The notes beneath the pieces were generated by a model that saw only the letters and a program-made list of their open reading frames with translations, had not been told where the DNA came from and did not search any database. DNA of 57,978 bases, from the NCBI RefSeq assembly GCF_013870515.1, contig NZ_JACBXA010000011.1:1-57978 (forward strand), read 5' to 3'. The DNA is from Streptomyces albidus (ex Kaewkla and Franco 2022). GTDB lineage: Bacteria; Actinomycetota; Actinomycetes; Streptomycetales; Streptomycetaceae. The position numbers and the translations under genes are program-made. This document shows, in pieces, positions 34,558 to 43,530 of the stretch. Positions within the stretch are counted from its first letter, which is position 1. Each line of letters opens with the position of its first letter.

Positions 34558-35718
34558 TCAACCCACCTCGTGCCCCGGTTCGCCGCCCGCCATCCGCGAT
34601 TCGGCGAGCCTGTCGGCCGCCGCGGCCGGAGGCACGCCGTCGATCCCGGCGCGGTCGAAGATCGAGAGGGTCGTGTCGAAGATCTTTGCTGCCTTTGCTT
34701 TGGCACGCGCGAAGTCGAAGCCCAGCAGCTCGTCCGCGACCTGGATGACCCCGCCCGCGTTCACGACGTAGTCCGGCGCGTAGAGGATGCCGCGGTCGGC
34801 GAGATCCTTCTCCACACCGGGATGCGCCAGCTGGTTGTTGGCCGCTCCGCACACGGCGCGTGCGGTCAGCGCGGGCACGGTGTCGTCGTCGAGCGCGCCG
34901 CCCAGGGCGCACGGGGCGTAGACGTCCAGCCCTTCCAGACGGACGAGGGCGGCGGTGTCGGCGGCGACCTGGACCTCCGGGTGCGTCGTGCGCACCTGCT
35001 CGACCGATTCCGCCCGCACGTCCGTCACGACGACCCTCGCGCCGTCCTCGAGCAGGTGCCGCACCAGATGACGGCCGACCTTGCCGACTCCGGCGATGCC
35101 CACCGTCCGGTCACGGAGGGTGGGGGCGCCCCACAGATGCTGGGCGCTGGCCCGCATGCCCTGGAAGACGCCGAAGGCGGTGAGTACGGAGGAGTCCCCG
35201 GCGCCGCCCTGCTCGGGGGAGCGTCCGGTCGTCCAGCGGCACTCACGCGCGACCACGTCCATGTCCTGCACGTACGTGCCCACGTCACACGCGGTGACGT
35301 AGCGGCCGCCCAGCGAGGCAACGAAGCGGCCGTAGGCGAGCAGCAGTTCCTCTGTCTTGATCTTCTCCGGGTCGCCGATGATCACCGCCTTGCCGCCACC
35401 GTGCGGGAGGCCGGCGAGAGCGTTCTTGTAGGACATGCCGCGAGCGAGGTTCAGCGCGTCGAGCAGCGCTGCCTCCTCGGGGTGCTCCTCGCCCGCGTAG
35501 GCGTGGAACCTTGTGCCGCCCAGGCCGGGGCCCAGGGCGGTGGAGTGGAGGGCGATGACTGCCTTGAGGCCGCTCGCGCGGTCCTGGCACAGCACGACTT
35601 GCTCGTGTCCGCCCTGCTCGGACCGGAACAGGGTCCGCAGAATCCCAGAGCCGCTCGCTCCGCCGGCGCTGATGGTGGGCGCGTGCTCGGAGGGCTGGGA
35701 GGGACGTACGTCAGCCAC
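34558..35718 (-). CDS. vdh: Valine (branched-chain amino acid) dehydrogenase
   Basis: This 386-residue Glu/Leu/Phe/Val dehydrogenase oxidatively deaminates valine with NAD+, supplying branched acyl-CoA precursors for polyketides and fatty acids. The substrate and catalytic segment [14 protein letters not shown] is followed by [15 protein letters not shown], with the catalytic Lys. The Asp region is [13 protein letters not shown]. The NAD fold is [20 protein letters not shown]. The GTG start follows AGGAGTCACCACC. It is divergent from the next, unknown gene, with a 214-bp gap. Valine preference is from Streptomyces precedent and cannot be proved from sequence. Confidence 0.93.
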   Translation of the reverse strand: MADVRPSQPSEHAPTISAGGASGSGILRTLFRSEQGGHEQVVLCQDRASGLKAVIALHSTALGPGLGGTRFHAYAGEEHPEEAALLDALNLARGMSYKNALAGLPHGGGKAVIIGDPEKIKTEELLLAYGRFVASLGGRYVTACDVGTYVQDMDVVARECRWTTGRSPEQGGAGDSSVLTAFGVFQGMRASAQHLWGAPTLRDRTVGIAGVGKVGRHLVRHLLEDGARVVVTDVRAESVEQVRTTHPEVQVAADTAALVRLEGLDVYAPCALGGALDDDTVPALTARAVCGAANNQLAHPGVEKDLADRGILYAPDYVVNAGGVIQVADELLGFDFARAKAKAAKIFDTTLSIFDRAGIDGVPPAAAADRLAESRMAGGEPGHEVG

Positions 35719-35932
35719 GGTGGTGACTCCTGGTGTCGCGGTTGTACGCCCTCTTTGCCGCCTTTCGCGCTTGTGGCGCGCAACGGCGGGGAGGGCCGGT
35801 TGACAGCAGGGTACGACCTGCGAGCGGCGGCATCGTTGCGGTGCCACGATCGGTGGTAGTCAACTGTCCTCGGGGCCCGCCCGAGAGGGGGCGGGCGCAT
35901 CGGGATCTTGCCGGAACACTTGGAGGAAACGC

Positions 35933-36808
35933 GTGGCTCAGCAGGCGTCGGCCATCGTCCCGTACGCGGCGTATCTGCGGGTGTACGAGCCACTGGCCGC
36001 GTTTCCGGAACCGGAGCGCGCGCACTGGGTGCGGTACGCCAAGCGGGACCGTGTGCCCACCGCCCAGGACGAGTTGAAGCGTTCGCTTGCGGACCTGCTG
36101 CCCGTACCGCCCGTCGCCGTACCCGAGCAGGAGAGCGCAGACGCCTTCGTCGCGGAGGTCGACGGGGTGGTCTGCGTGTGCCCCTGGCGCACCCGGCTGC
36201 GGGGCTGGCAGGCGCTCGCGGCGCTGTCCCACGCGGCCGGTGACCAGGAGGTCGCGATGCCGCAGACGGTGCTGGACGCCGCTGTGCCGCCCGTGGTGCG
36301 AAGGCAGGCGGCGGCGGACTACGAGCGCTGGCTGACCCGCAACCCCGATGCCCGTCCGTGGATCCGTACGGCGCTGTGGCATGTGCCTGTGCGCTGGTTC
36401 GTTCTTTTTTCTTCGGAAGAGAAAGAGTTTGCGAAGCCCGGAACGGGTGAGGAGAGCGTTCAGCAGTTCGTCCTCCGCTATCGCACACCGATGGTCCAGG
36501 CGCGGCGCCGCCTCGCCCGTGGTCTGAAGGTGCTCCGCGAGGAGTTGGAGGAGGGGCCGCTCGTCGACGGACTGGTAGACGTGGGGCGGTGGTTGGAGGA
36601 ATTCCATCCACGGTCGCTCGTCGAACTGGACTACGGCGGTCTTGCGCACGCGATCCCTGAGGAGCAGCTTGCCGACGACCACTCCGCGGCCGATGTCGCG
36701 GAAGGGATCGCGGCACTGCGCGAGGGGGACGGGGAGCGGGCCGGCGTCGCCTACGAGCGGCTGACGGACCGCTGGCGGGCTGTACGGGAACTGCAGTTCG
36801 CCAACTGA
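35933..36808 (+). CDS. Conserved hypothetical protein (291 aa)
   Basis: The protein is soluble, 291 residues, with a GTG start just after GGAGG. No signal peptide or membrane span. Recognisable stretches are ASAIVPYAAYLRVYEPLAAFP at the N-terminus and a Trp-rich centre (WHVPVRWFVLFSSEE). I recall that its orthologue sits next to bldC in other Streptomyces (DUF8083-like family), but no function is known. It may be read through towards bldC, although the 530-bp gap before bldC argues for an independent bldC promoter. Confidence 0.85.
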   Translation: MAQQASAIVPYAAYLRVYEPLAAFPEPERAHWVRYAKRDRVPTAQDELKRSLADLLPVPPVAVPEQESADAFVAEVDGVVCVCPWRTRLRGWQALAALSHAAGDQEVAMPQTVLDAAVPPVVRRQAAADYERWLTRNPDARPWIRTALWHVPVRWFVLFSSEEKEFAKPGTGEESVQQFVLRYRTPMVQARRRLARGLKVLREELEEGPLVDGLVDVGRWLEEFHPRSLVELDYGGLAHAIPEEQLADDHSAADVAEGIAALREGDGERAGVAYERLTDRWRAVRELQFAN

Positions 36809-37339
36809 CTACGCGGGTCGGCTCGCAGATTCACGGTGACTTCGTGAACTGAACGCGGGCGGGCGCCTACGGGGTTTGCAACACGTCACGGACCTCCAGG
36901 ACCTTGGTCCCGAAAGGGGCCAAAGCCTCAAGCGTGACGGATAGCACTTTCCGGGGCCTTGCTCTCAGAGGTGTCCCTCGTGTCAAAATAGGACAAGGAG
37001 CCCGACGGGGGCTCCATCCATCCAACTATGGTCGGATAGATCGGTATTGCCTTGCTTGGTGGGTCTGGTGCCGCTTGGTCCTATCGTGACTGATCGTCAC
37101 GGTGGAGTGACTGTCCGCTATGGGACGGTCCATCGGGCTTCCGCCGAAGTTGAACCCTCAGAGGGCAATTCCATCGGTTTGGCCGACGTGGCTGGACAGA
37201 TGGTGTAGTTGTAGTGCCGAGGACAAGCCGTTCGTCCTATAACCGACTCGGCTCGCGTACGTCCATATCGGGCAACGCGGGCCAAGGTGCAGAATTTAAG
37301 GAAAGAACCGTATGGTTCGGTTCCTCGAGGAGGCCGCTC
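36809..37339 (+). promoter_or_regulatory. Long non-coding region upstream of bldC
   Basis: This 531-bp gap contains no convincing gene. Visible structures are two GC hairpins (TTGGTCCCGAAAGGGGCCAA around 36903-36922, and GGAGCCC/GGGCTCC around 36998-37014, possible terminators) and the inverted repeat GAACC-GTAT-GGTTC (37305-37318), 22 bp before the bldC start. A long untranslated leader or a small RNA between the second hairpin and bldC is possible. The bldC ribosome site GAGGAGG is strong. Confidence 0.5.
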
Positions 37340-37546
37340 ATGACCGCTCGCACCCCTGATGCCGAGCCGCTGTTGACCCCGGCGGAGGTTGCCACGATGT
37401 TCCGCGTGGACCCGAAGACGGTCACACGCTGGGCAAAGGCAGGCAAACTCACGTCGATTCGCACGCTCGGTGGTCACCGCCGCTACCGCGAGGCGGAGGT
37501 GCGCGCCTTGCTGGCGGGCATCCCGCAGCAGCGCAGTGAGGTTTGA
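37340..37546 (+). CDS. bldC: Developmental regulator BldC (MerR-like helix-turn-helix)
   Basis: The 68-residue protein is a single MerR-type winged helix-turn-helix (LLTPAEVATMFRVDPKTVTRW, then AGKLTSIRTLGGHRRYRE). It ends at residue 68 with no effector domain. It matches remembered S. coelicolor BldC almost residue for residue. BldC binds DNA direct repeats cooperatively and holds back premature sporulation. The ATG is preceded by GAGGAGG. A rho-independent-type terminator follows about 105 bp after the stop. Its own promoter probably lies within the long upstream gap. Confidence 0.98.
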   Translation: MTARTPDAEPLLTPAEVATMFRVDPKTVTRWAKAGKLTSIRTLGGHRRYREAEVRALLAGIPQQRSEV

Positions 37547-38052
37547 TCAGGCGAAATAACTCCATATCCGGGCGCATTCGGGGCCCACACCCCGGATCGG
37601 TGCCCGCGACACAACACGTCAGGTCGCTGTCCCCAACGGCGCTTGATCGTTGATCGCGCTGGACTCCGCCGGGTCCGGCGCGATCTTTTTTGTGCTTCGC
37701 TGACCTGGTGGAGTTCCGTGCCGGATGCCCGGGATCGCGCGTCCCGGAGGCCGGCCGGGGCTTCACCGGGGGCTCGATCAGTCCTGGCGCAAGGGGAGTT
37801 GGGGAGAGTGCCGGAGGCCTTGGGTGTGTGCCGCAGAGGCCCGGTGGGGCAGGGTGCAATTGCACATATTAAATTGACGGGTGGTGAGAAGCCCGTAAGT
37901 TCCGCCACATCCCGAGCGGAAGCGGTGACTCCCGTCACATCCCTCACCACTTGTGGCCCTTGACTACTCTGAGGTAGTGGAGGTCACCGCACAGGCCGAC
38001 CTGGGCTCGGATCGGGCGGTCACACAACTGCCTTATCCGGAACCGGCGTTGA
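37547..38052. other. Intergenic region after bldC
   Basis: This 506-bp gap holds the bldC terminator (37652-37691) and an AT-rich patch around 37858-37880 with a promoter-like TTGACG, 16 bp, TAAGTT facing right. A rightward open frame at 37953-38234 runs mostly opposite the DUF6274-like gene and is probably not real. No RNA gene was recognised. Confidence 0.4.
37652..37691 (+). terminator. bldC terminator
   Basis: The hairpin GATCGCGC-T-GGAC / GTCC-G-GCGCGATC is followed directly by seven T residues, a classical intrinsic terminator. It lies about 105 bp beyond the bldC stop. Confidence 0.88.
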
Positions 38053-38262
38053 CTACTTGGAAGCAGACGGCCGACCGCCCTCGCCGCGCTCATCCGGGGC
38101 GGGTTCCATCGCGAGGCGCAACAGACGGTGACAGATGGGGCAGTGGCGCGTCACGTGCCGGTAGCGAGTGGCGGCCGCAAGGTGCGCGCGAAGCAGCGCC
38201 TTGGTCTCGTGCCGTCGAGGCCCCTGCGGAGTAGTCCCCACGATCGCCCCACCTCCCTCCAA
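38053..38262 (-). CDS. Small DUF6274-like protein with CxxCH motif
   Basis: This 69-residue protein has the core RHETKALLRAHLAAATRYRHVTRHCPICHRLLRLAM. The CPICH motif with nearby His residues could bind zinc or haem, although no signal peptide is visible for cytochrome export. I recall similar short Streptomyces proteins (DUF6274) near bldC. It starts 67 bp downstream of the DsbA-family gene stop on the same strand. The function is unknown. The start could be the ATG at 38262 or a shorter in-frame codon before RHETKALL. Confidence 0.75.
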   Translation of the reverse strand: MEGGGAIVGTTPQGPRRHETKALLRAHLAAATRYRHVTRHCPICHRLLRLAMEPAPDERGEGGRPSASK

Positions 38263-38329
38263 GAGGGGTACCGGTGCGGCGTTGGAGCGTCAAGGGAGTG
38301 ACCTACCGGCGCACGAAGCACGAGAGGCG

Positions 38330-38965
38330 CTATGCGGGCGCCTTGGGCGGCGTCGCCTTGAGTTCGTGGAAGCCGGGCGTCCCCGCGACGAGCAGGACGC
38401 CGTCCCACAGCCGTCCCGCGGCCTCCCCGGTGGGCACTTGGGAGATGACGGGACCGAAGAAGACCGTCCTGCGCTCCCGGTTCCCCTCGCTTCCCTCGAC
38501 GGCGATCACCGGTGTGCCGACGTCCTTCCCGATGAGGTCCATGGCCTCCCTGTGGGAGGCGCGCACGGCCTCGTCGTGGTCCGTATTCATGCCGGCGTCC
38601 GAGAGCGACTTCGGCAATCCGGCGCTCTCCAGCGCGTTCTGAAGGTCGTTGAGCCACTTCTCCTCGGGGGAACCCTCGGACTCGTTCGTCCACAGGGCTG
38701 TGTAGAACTTCGCGAGCGCCTCCTGCCCGTACTGCTGCAGCACGGCGGCACAGATCCGCACGGGGACCCACAGGTAGCCCTCCGGGTCGTTCTCCGGGTC
38801 CTCGTCCCGGCCTTCGTTGAGCACGGAGAGGCTCATCAGGTGCCAGCGCACCTCGAGGGAACGCGCCGCGGCGGCCTCCAGAAGCCAGCGCGAGGTCAGC
38901 CAGGTGAAGGGGCAGGAGGGGTCGAACCAGAAGTCGGCGGTGCGTGCTTGCGAGGACTGAGTCAC
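38330..38965 (-). CDS. DsbA-family thioredoxin-fold protein
   Basis: The protein is 211 residues from a GTG start. It has the DSBA-like thioredoxin fold of the 2-hydroxychromate isomerase/FrnE type (ADFWFDPSCPFTWLTSRWL at residues 10-28). The active-site position reads SCPF rather than CxxC, so only one cysteine is present there. A monothiol or mycothiol-linked role is more likely than disulfide formation. Late motif: VGTPVIAVEG, with the cis-Pro. No signal peptide, so cytoplasmic. Its orthologues are often called mycothiol-dependent nitroreductase Rv2466c-like. The spacing and motif fit that family. Confidence 0.85.
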   Translation of the reverse strand: MTQSSQARTADFWFDPSCPFTWLTSRWLLEAAAARSLEVRWHLMSLSVLNEGRDEDPENDPEGYLWVPVRICAAVLQQYGQEALAKFYTALWTNESEGSPEEKWLNDLQNALESAGLPKSLSDAGMNTDHDEAVRASHREAMDLIGKDVGTPVIAVEGSEGNRERRTVFFGPVISQVPTGEAAGRLWDGVLLVAGTPGFHELKATPPKAPA

Positions 38966-39028
38966 TGCTTGCTCCGAGTCGCGGGGATGCTTCGGCACGC
39001 TCAAGGTGACACAAGGGACCGGCAACGA

Positions 39029-39065
39029 GAACAACCCGCCCCCGCATGGCGGGGACGGGTTGTTC
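39029..39065 (-). terminator. tRNA-Asp terminator
   Basis: The hairpin GAACAACCCGCCCCCGC / GCGGGGACGGGTTGTTC lies 10 bp beyond the 3' end of the leftward tRNA-Asp. Confidence 0.85.
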
Positions 39066-39074
39066 CTTCTCTTG

Positions 39075-39149
39075 CGGTCCTGACGGGATTTGAACCCGCG
39101 GCCTCCACCTTGACAGGGTGGCGAGCACTCCAAACTGCTCCACAGGACC
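39075..39149 (-). tRNA. tRNA-Asp (anticodon GUC)
   Basis: On the minus strand it begins GGTCCTGTGGAGCAG. The anticodon stem CCACC/GGTGG encloses CTGTCAA, giving GUC. The T-arm is GGGTTCAAATCCC. CCA is not encoded. It matches the copy at 52393-52467 throughout the mature gene. Confidence 0.95.
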
Positions 39150-39243
39150 TTGCGATGAGCGCCGGACGACGCTCCGCCGACGCGAGACGAGACTCTACAG
39201 CAGGCCGGAGAGCGGCGCGAACTCACTGTGTGCGACGCCCGGA

Positions 39244-42200
39244 TCACCCTGACGGGGCAGCCGCGTCCACCGCCTTCACGATGCGTTTGTCGGAGATCGG
39301 ATAGGCGGTACCCAGAGCGTGGGCGTAGTAGCTGACCCGCAGCTCCTCGATCATCCAGCGGATGTCGCGGGCCGCCTGCGGAACGGGACGGCCCTGCGGG
39401 AACTGCTCCAGCAGCCACAGGTATTCGTCCTGCATCTCCTTCACCTTGGCCATGCGCGAACGGTCGCGCTCGGCGTTGGTCGGCATCTGCTGGAGGCGGC
39501 GGTCGGCGGCGACCAGGTAGCGCATCAGGTCCGGAAGCCTCCCGGCCCCGTGGCGGGTGACGAAGCCGGGGCTGATGAGGGCGCCGACCTGCTCCGCGAC
39601 GTCCGCGGTCGAACTCGCCAGCGCAGGGCTGGTGACGCCGCGAAGGCGCTGCTCGCAGGAGTGCCAGGCGGCCAGGACCTCCTGGACCTGGCGGACGGTC
39701 TTGAGGGTGGCGTCGACCAGATCCGCACGCACCGCGTCGAAGAGCTTGCGGAAGGACTCCTCGTCCCAGGCGGGTCCGCCGTGCACGGCGATGAGCCGGT
39801 CCGCCGCGGCCGTCACGCAGTCCTCGAAGAGGGCCTGCACGCTGCCGTGCGGGGAGCGGGAGAGGGCGAGCTTCTGCGGGTTCGACATCTTCGAGGCGGC
39901 GAACTTCGCAGGGTTGGAAGGGATGTTGAGCAGGATCAGCCGGCGCGTGCCGGTCCACATGGCCTGCTGCTGCTCGGACTCGGTGTCGAAGAGGCGTACC
40001 GAGACGGACTCGCCGTCGTCCACGAGGGCCGGGTACGCCTTGACGGGCTGACCGGAGCGCCTGGTCTCGAAGATGCGGGGCAGGGCGCCGAGAGTCCAGT
40101 CCGTGAGGCCCGAACGGGAGGACAGCGGTGCGGCGGCACCCTCGGAGCCCGCGGGGCCGTCCGCACCGGTCTCCGCGCCCTCGCCGCCGGCGGGCTTCTC
40201 CCCCGCCGCGGACCGCTTGGCGTGCCGACCTCGCGCCGAGGACTCGAAGGCACGGGCGATGGCGGCCTGGGTCTTGTCCCGCAGCCGGAGTTGGAGGTCC
40301 TCGAGGTCCTTGGACTCGGCCAGCGTGCGGCGCTTCTCGTCCAGCACCCGGAAGGTGACCTTGAGGTGGTCGGGGACCTTCTCCAGCGCGAAGTCCTGCC
40401 CGGAGAAGGGGACTCCGACCATGCGCTGCAACTCGCGGGCGAGCGTGCCGGTCAGCGGCTCCTCCCCCGACGTCACCGTCCGCAGGAACCGGGCGGCGAA
40501 GTCTGGCGCCGGGACGTAGTGCCGCCGTACGGCCTTGGGGAGCGAGCGGATCAGCTCGGTGACCAGGCCGTGGCGGAGGCCGGGGATCTGCCAGTCGAAG
40601 CCGGCGGGGGTGATCTGGTTGAGCACCTGGAGCGGTACGTGCACGGTCACGCCGTCCGCGTCCGTGCCGGGCTCGAACTGATAGGTGACGCGGAGCGAGA
40701 GCTGCCCCTGCTGCCAGACGTCCGGATAGTCGCTCTGACTGACGTCGTCCGCCTGCTCGTTGATGAGCATGGACTTCTCGAAGTTCAGCAGATCCGGGTC
40801 CTCGCGGCGCCGCTTCTTCCACCAGGAGTCGAAGTGGGCGCCGGAGACGACGTCGTCGGGGACGCGCTGGTCGTAGAAGTCGTACAGGGTCTCGTCGTCG
40901 ACGAGGATGTCGCGGCGGCGGGCCCGGTGCTCCAACTCCTCGACCTCGTCGAGGAGTTTGCGATTGTCACGGAAGAACTGATGGTGCGTGCGCCAGTCGC
41001 CCTCGACCAGCGCGTGCCGGATGAAGAGGTCGCGGGCCGTCTCCGGGTCGATGCGCCCGTAGTTGACCTTGCGCTGCGCGACGAGTGGGACGCCGTAGAG
41101 CGTGACGCGCTCGTACGCCATCACGGCGGCCTGCTTCTGCTCCCAGTGCGGCTCGCTGTAGGTGTGCTTGACCAGATGCTGCGCCAGGGGTTCGATCCAC
41201 TCCGGCTCGACGCGGGCGTTGACGCGTGCCCACAGCCGTGATGTCTCGACCAGCTCGGCCGACATCAGCCAGCGCGGCTGCTTCTTGAAGAGCGCCGAAC
41301 CCGGGAAGACCGCGAACTTGGCGCTTCGGGCGCCCAGATACTCGTTCTTCTCGGTGTCCTTGAGCCCTACGTGCGAGAGCAGCCCGGCCAGGAGCGACTG
41401 GTGCACCGCGTCGGGAGACGCCTCCGTGTCGGACGCCGCGAGCTGGATGTCCATGGTCCGGGCGACCTGGCGCAGCTGCGCGTAGATGTCCTGCCACTCC
41501 CGTATCCGCAGGTAGTTGAGGAACTCCGCCTTGCACATCCGCCGGAAGGCCGAGGAGGAGAGCTCCTTCTGCTGCTCCCGGACGTAGCGCCAGAGGTTGA
41601 GGAGCGCGAGGAAGTCGCTGGTCTCCTCGCGGAACCGTGCGTGCTGCTGGTCGGCCTGGCTCTGCTTGTCCGCGGGGCGTTCGCGTGGGTCCTGGATGGA
41701 CAGTGCCGCGACGATGACCATCACTTCGCGCGCACAGCCGTTCCGGTCGGCTTCCAGCACCATGCGGGCGAGGCGCGGGTCGACGGGGAGCTGGGCGAGT
41801 CTGCGGCCGGTGGCGGTGAGGCGCTTCTTGCTGTCCTGGCCCTGCCGCACCTGCCCGTCGCCCTTGTCGCCCTTCTTCGGAATCTCGAACGCGTGCAGTT
41901 CTTCGAGGAGTTGGACGCCCGCCTTGATGCTGCGGTGGTCCGGCGGGTCGATGAACGGGAACTTCTCGATCTCGCCGAGCCCGGCCGAGGTCATCTGCAG
42001 GATGACGGAGGCGAGGTTCGTACGCAGGATCTCGGCGTCCGTGAACTCGGGCCGCGAGAGGAAGTCCTCCTCGGAGTACAGCCGGATGCAGATGCCGTCG
42101 GACGTACGGCCGCAGCGGCCCTTGCGCTGGTTCGCGCTGGCCTGGCTTACGGGCTCGATCGGCAGGCGCTGGACCTTGGTGCGGTGGCTGTAGCGCGAGA

Positions 42201-43395
42201 TGCGGGCGGTGCCGGGATCCACGACGTACTTGATGCCGGGGACGGTGAGGGAGGTCTCGGCGACGTTGGTGGCCAGGACGACCCGGCGGGTGGAGTGGCG
42301 CTGGAAGACGCGGTGTTGCTCGGCGTGGGAGAGGCGGGCGTAGAGGGGGAGGATCTCCGTGTCCCCGGCGCGGTGGCCTCCCGCGCGTACGAGGCGTTTC
42401 TCCAGCGCGTCCGCCGTGTCGCGGATCTCGCGCTCGCCGGAGAGGAAGACCAGGACGTCGCCGGGCCCTTCGCCCTGCAGCTCGTCGACGGCGTCGCAGA
42501 TGGCCGTGATCTGGTCGCGGTCCTGCGCGTCGCTCCTCCCGCGGGAATCGCCGGAGGAGCCGCGGGACGAGCTCCCCGCTTCGCCCGGATCCCCTTCCAG
42601 GAGCGGCCGGTAGCGCACCTCGACCGGGTACGTGCGCCCGCTGACCTCGACGATCGGGGCGTCGCCGAAGTGCTGCGAGAAGCGCTCGGGGTCGATCGTC
42701 GCCGAGGTGATGACGACCTTCAACTCGGGGCGTCTGGGCAGCAGTTGTGCGAGATAGCCGAGCAGGAAGTCGATGTTGAGACTGCGCTCGTGCGCCTCGT
42801 CGATGATGATCGTGTCGTACTGGCGCAGGTCGCGGTCCTGCTGGATCTCCGCGAGCAGGATGCCGTCGGTCATCAGCTTGACCAGCGTGTGGTTCTTGAC
42901 CTGGTCGGTGAAGCGGACCTTCCAGCCGACGGACTCCCCGAGCGCCGTGTTCAGCTCGTCGGCCACGCGCTGGGCGACCGTACGTGCCGCGAGCCGGCGG
43001 GGCTGGGTGTGACCGATGACTCCGTGGATCCCGCGCCCCAGCTCCATGCAGATCTTCGGGATCTGCGTCGTCTTGCCGGAGCCGGTCTCCCCCGCGACGA
43101 TCACGACCTGGTGATCGCGGATCGCCGCGAGGATCTCGTCCTTCTTCTGGCTGACGGGCAGCTGCTCCGGATAACTCAAGGCGGGAAGCGCCTCGCGGCG
43201 TGCCGCCACCTTCAGCTCGGACTCGTCCATGGCGGCGGAGATCTCGGCGAGGACGGCGTCGCGTGCCTCGGGCTTACGGATCCTGCGGGCGCCGTCGAGT
43301 CGGCGCCCGAGCCGCTGCTGGTCGCGGAGCAGCAGCTCGGGCAGGCGTTCACGCAGTGCGTCGAAAGACGGGGACGGTGATGTGGAAGTCGGCAT
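39244..43395 (-). CDS. hrpA: ATP-dependent RNA helicase HrpA
   Basis: This is a 1383-residue DEAH-box helicase, the usual large size of bacterial HrpA. Motif I is VAGETGSGKTTQ, motif Ia TQPRRLAA, motif II DEAHERS, motif III ITSATID and motif VI QRKGRCGR. Helicase-associated and OB-fold regions follow, and then a long HrpA-specific C-terminal domain (DUF3418-type). The ATG at 43395 (MPTSTSPSP) is preferred over a longer GTG start. A low-complexity insert rich in Gly, Arg and Ser lies between motifs III and IV (SSSRGSSGDSRGRSDAQ). Role: RNA unwinding, possibly ribosome rescue or mRNA processing. Confidence 0.96.
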   Translation of the reverse strand: MPTSTSPSPSFDALRERLPELLLRDQQRLGRRLDGARRIRKPEARDAVLAEISAAMDESELKVAARREALPALSYPEQLPVSQKKDEILAAIRDHQVVIVAGETGSGKTTQIPKICMELGRGIHGVIGHTQPRRLAARTVAQRVADELNTALGESVGWKVRFTDQVKNHTLVKLMTDGILLAEIQQDRDLRQYDTIIIDEAHERSLNIDFLLGYLAQLLPRRPELKVVITSATIDPERFSQHFGDAPIVEVSGRTYPVEVRYRPLLEGDPGEAGSSSRGSSGDSRGRSDAQDRDQITAICDAVDELQGEGPGDVLVFLSGEREIRDTADALEKRLVRAGGHRAGDTEILPLYARLSHAEQHRVFQRHSTRRVVLATNVAETSLTVPGIKYVVDPGTARISRYSHRTKVQRLPIEPVSQASANQRKGRCGRTSDGICIRLYSEEDFLSRPEFTDAEILRTNLASVILQMTSAGLGEIEKFPFIDPPDHRSIKAGVQLLEELHAFEIPKKGDKGDGQVRQGQDSKKRLTATGRRLAQLPVDPRLARMVLEADRNGCAREVMVIVAALSIQDPRERPADKQSQADQQHARFREETSDFLALLNLWRYVREQQKELSSSAFRRMCKAEFLNYLRIREWQDIYAQLRQVARTMDIQLAASDTEASPDAVHQSLLAGLLSHVGLKDTEKNEYLGARSAKFAVFPGSALFKKQPRWLMSAELVETSRLWARVNARVEPEWIEPLAQHLVKHTYSEPHWEQKQAAVMAYERVTLYGVPLVAQRKVNYGRIDPETARDLFIRHALVEGDWRTHHQFFRDNRKLLDEVEELEHRARRRDILVDDETLYDFYDQRVPDDVVSGAHFDSWWKKRRREDPDLLNFEKSMLINEQADDVSQSDYPDVWQQGQLSLRVTYQFEPGTDADGVTVHVPLQVLNQITPAGFDWQIPGLRHGLVTELIRSLPKAVRRHYVPAPDFAARFLRTVTSGEEPLTGTLARELQRMVGVPFSGQDFALEKVPDHLKVTFRVLDEKRRTLAESKDLEDLQLRLRDKTQAAIARAFESSARGRHAKRSAAGEKPAGGEGAETGADGPAGSEGAAAPLSSRSGLTDWTLGALPRIFETRRSGQPVKAYPALVDDGESVSVRLFDTESEQQQAMWTGTRRLILLNIPSNPAKFAASKMSNPQKLALSRSPHGSVQALFEDCVTAAADRLIAVHGGPAWDEESFRKLFDAVRADLVDATLKTVRQVQEVLAAWHSCEQRLRGVTSPALASSTADVAEQVGALISPGFVTRHGAGRLPDLMRYLVAADRRLQQMPTNAERDRSRMAKVKEMQDEYLWLLEQFPQGRPVPQAARDIRWMIEELRVSYYAHALGTAYPISDKRIVKAVDAAAPSG

Positions 43396-43530
43396 ACCGG
43401 CTCCAGGATCGCACCTCACCGAATCGCGCTGCCAACCAATTCCCGGCGAGGCCCCGTGAGCGCCCGGCATGTGCCACTACTGAGCGAACAAAAAGGATCA
43501 ACAGGGCAAAGCATGCTTAAGGTGGCGCGC

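Noticed and set aside
37953..38234. Rightward 93-codon frame after bldC
   Set aside because: Most of it is antisense to the small CPICH protein, composition is random-like, and there is no ribosome site.
38330..40822. 830-codon minus-strand frame joining hrpA and the DsbA-family gene
   Set aside because: The upper part is an out-of-frame reading of hrpA and crosses a tRNA-Asp gene. Only the last 211 codons from GTG 38965 are real.
41371..43380. Long plus-strand frame opposite hrpA
   Set aside because: Antisense shadow of a helicase with complete motifs.
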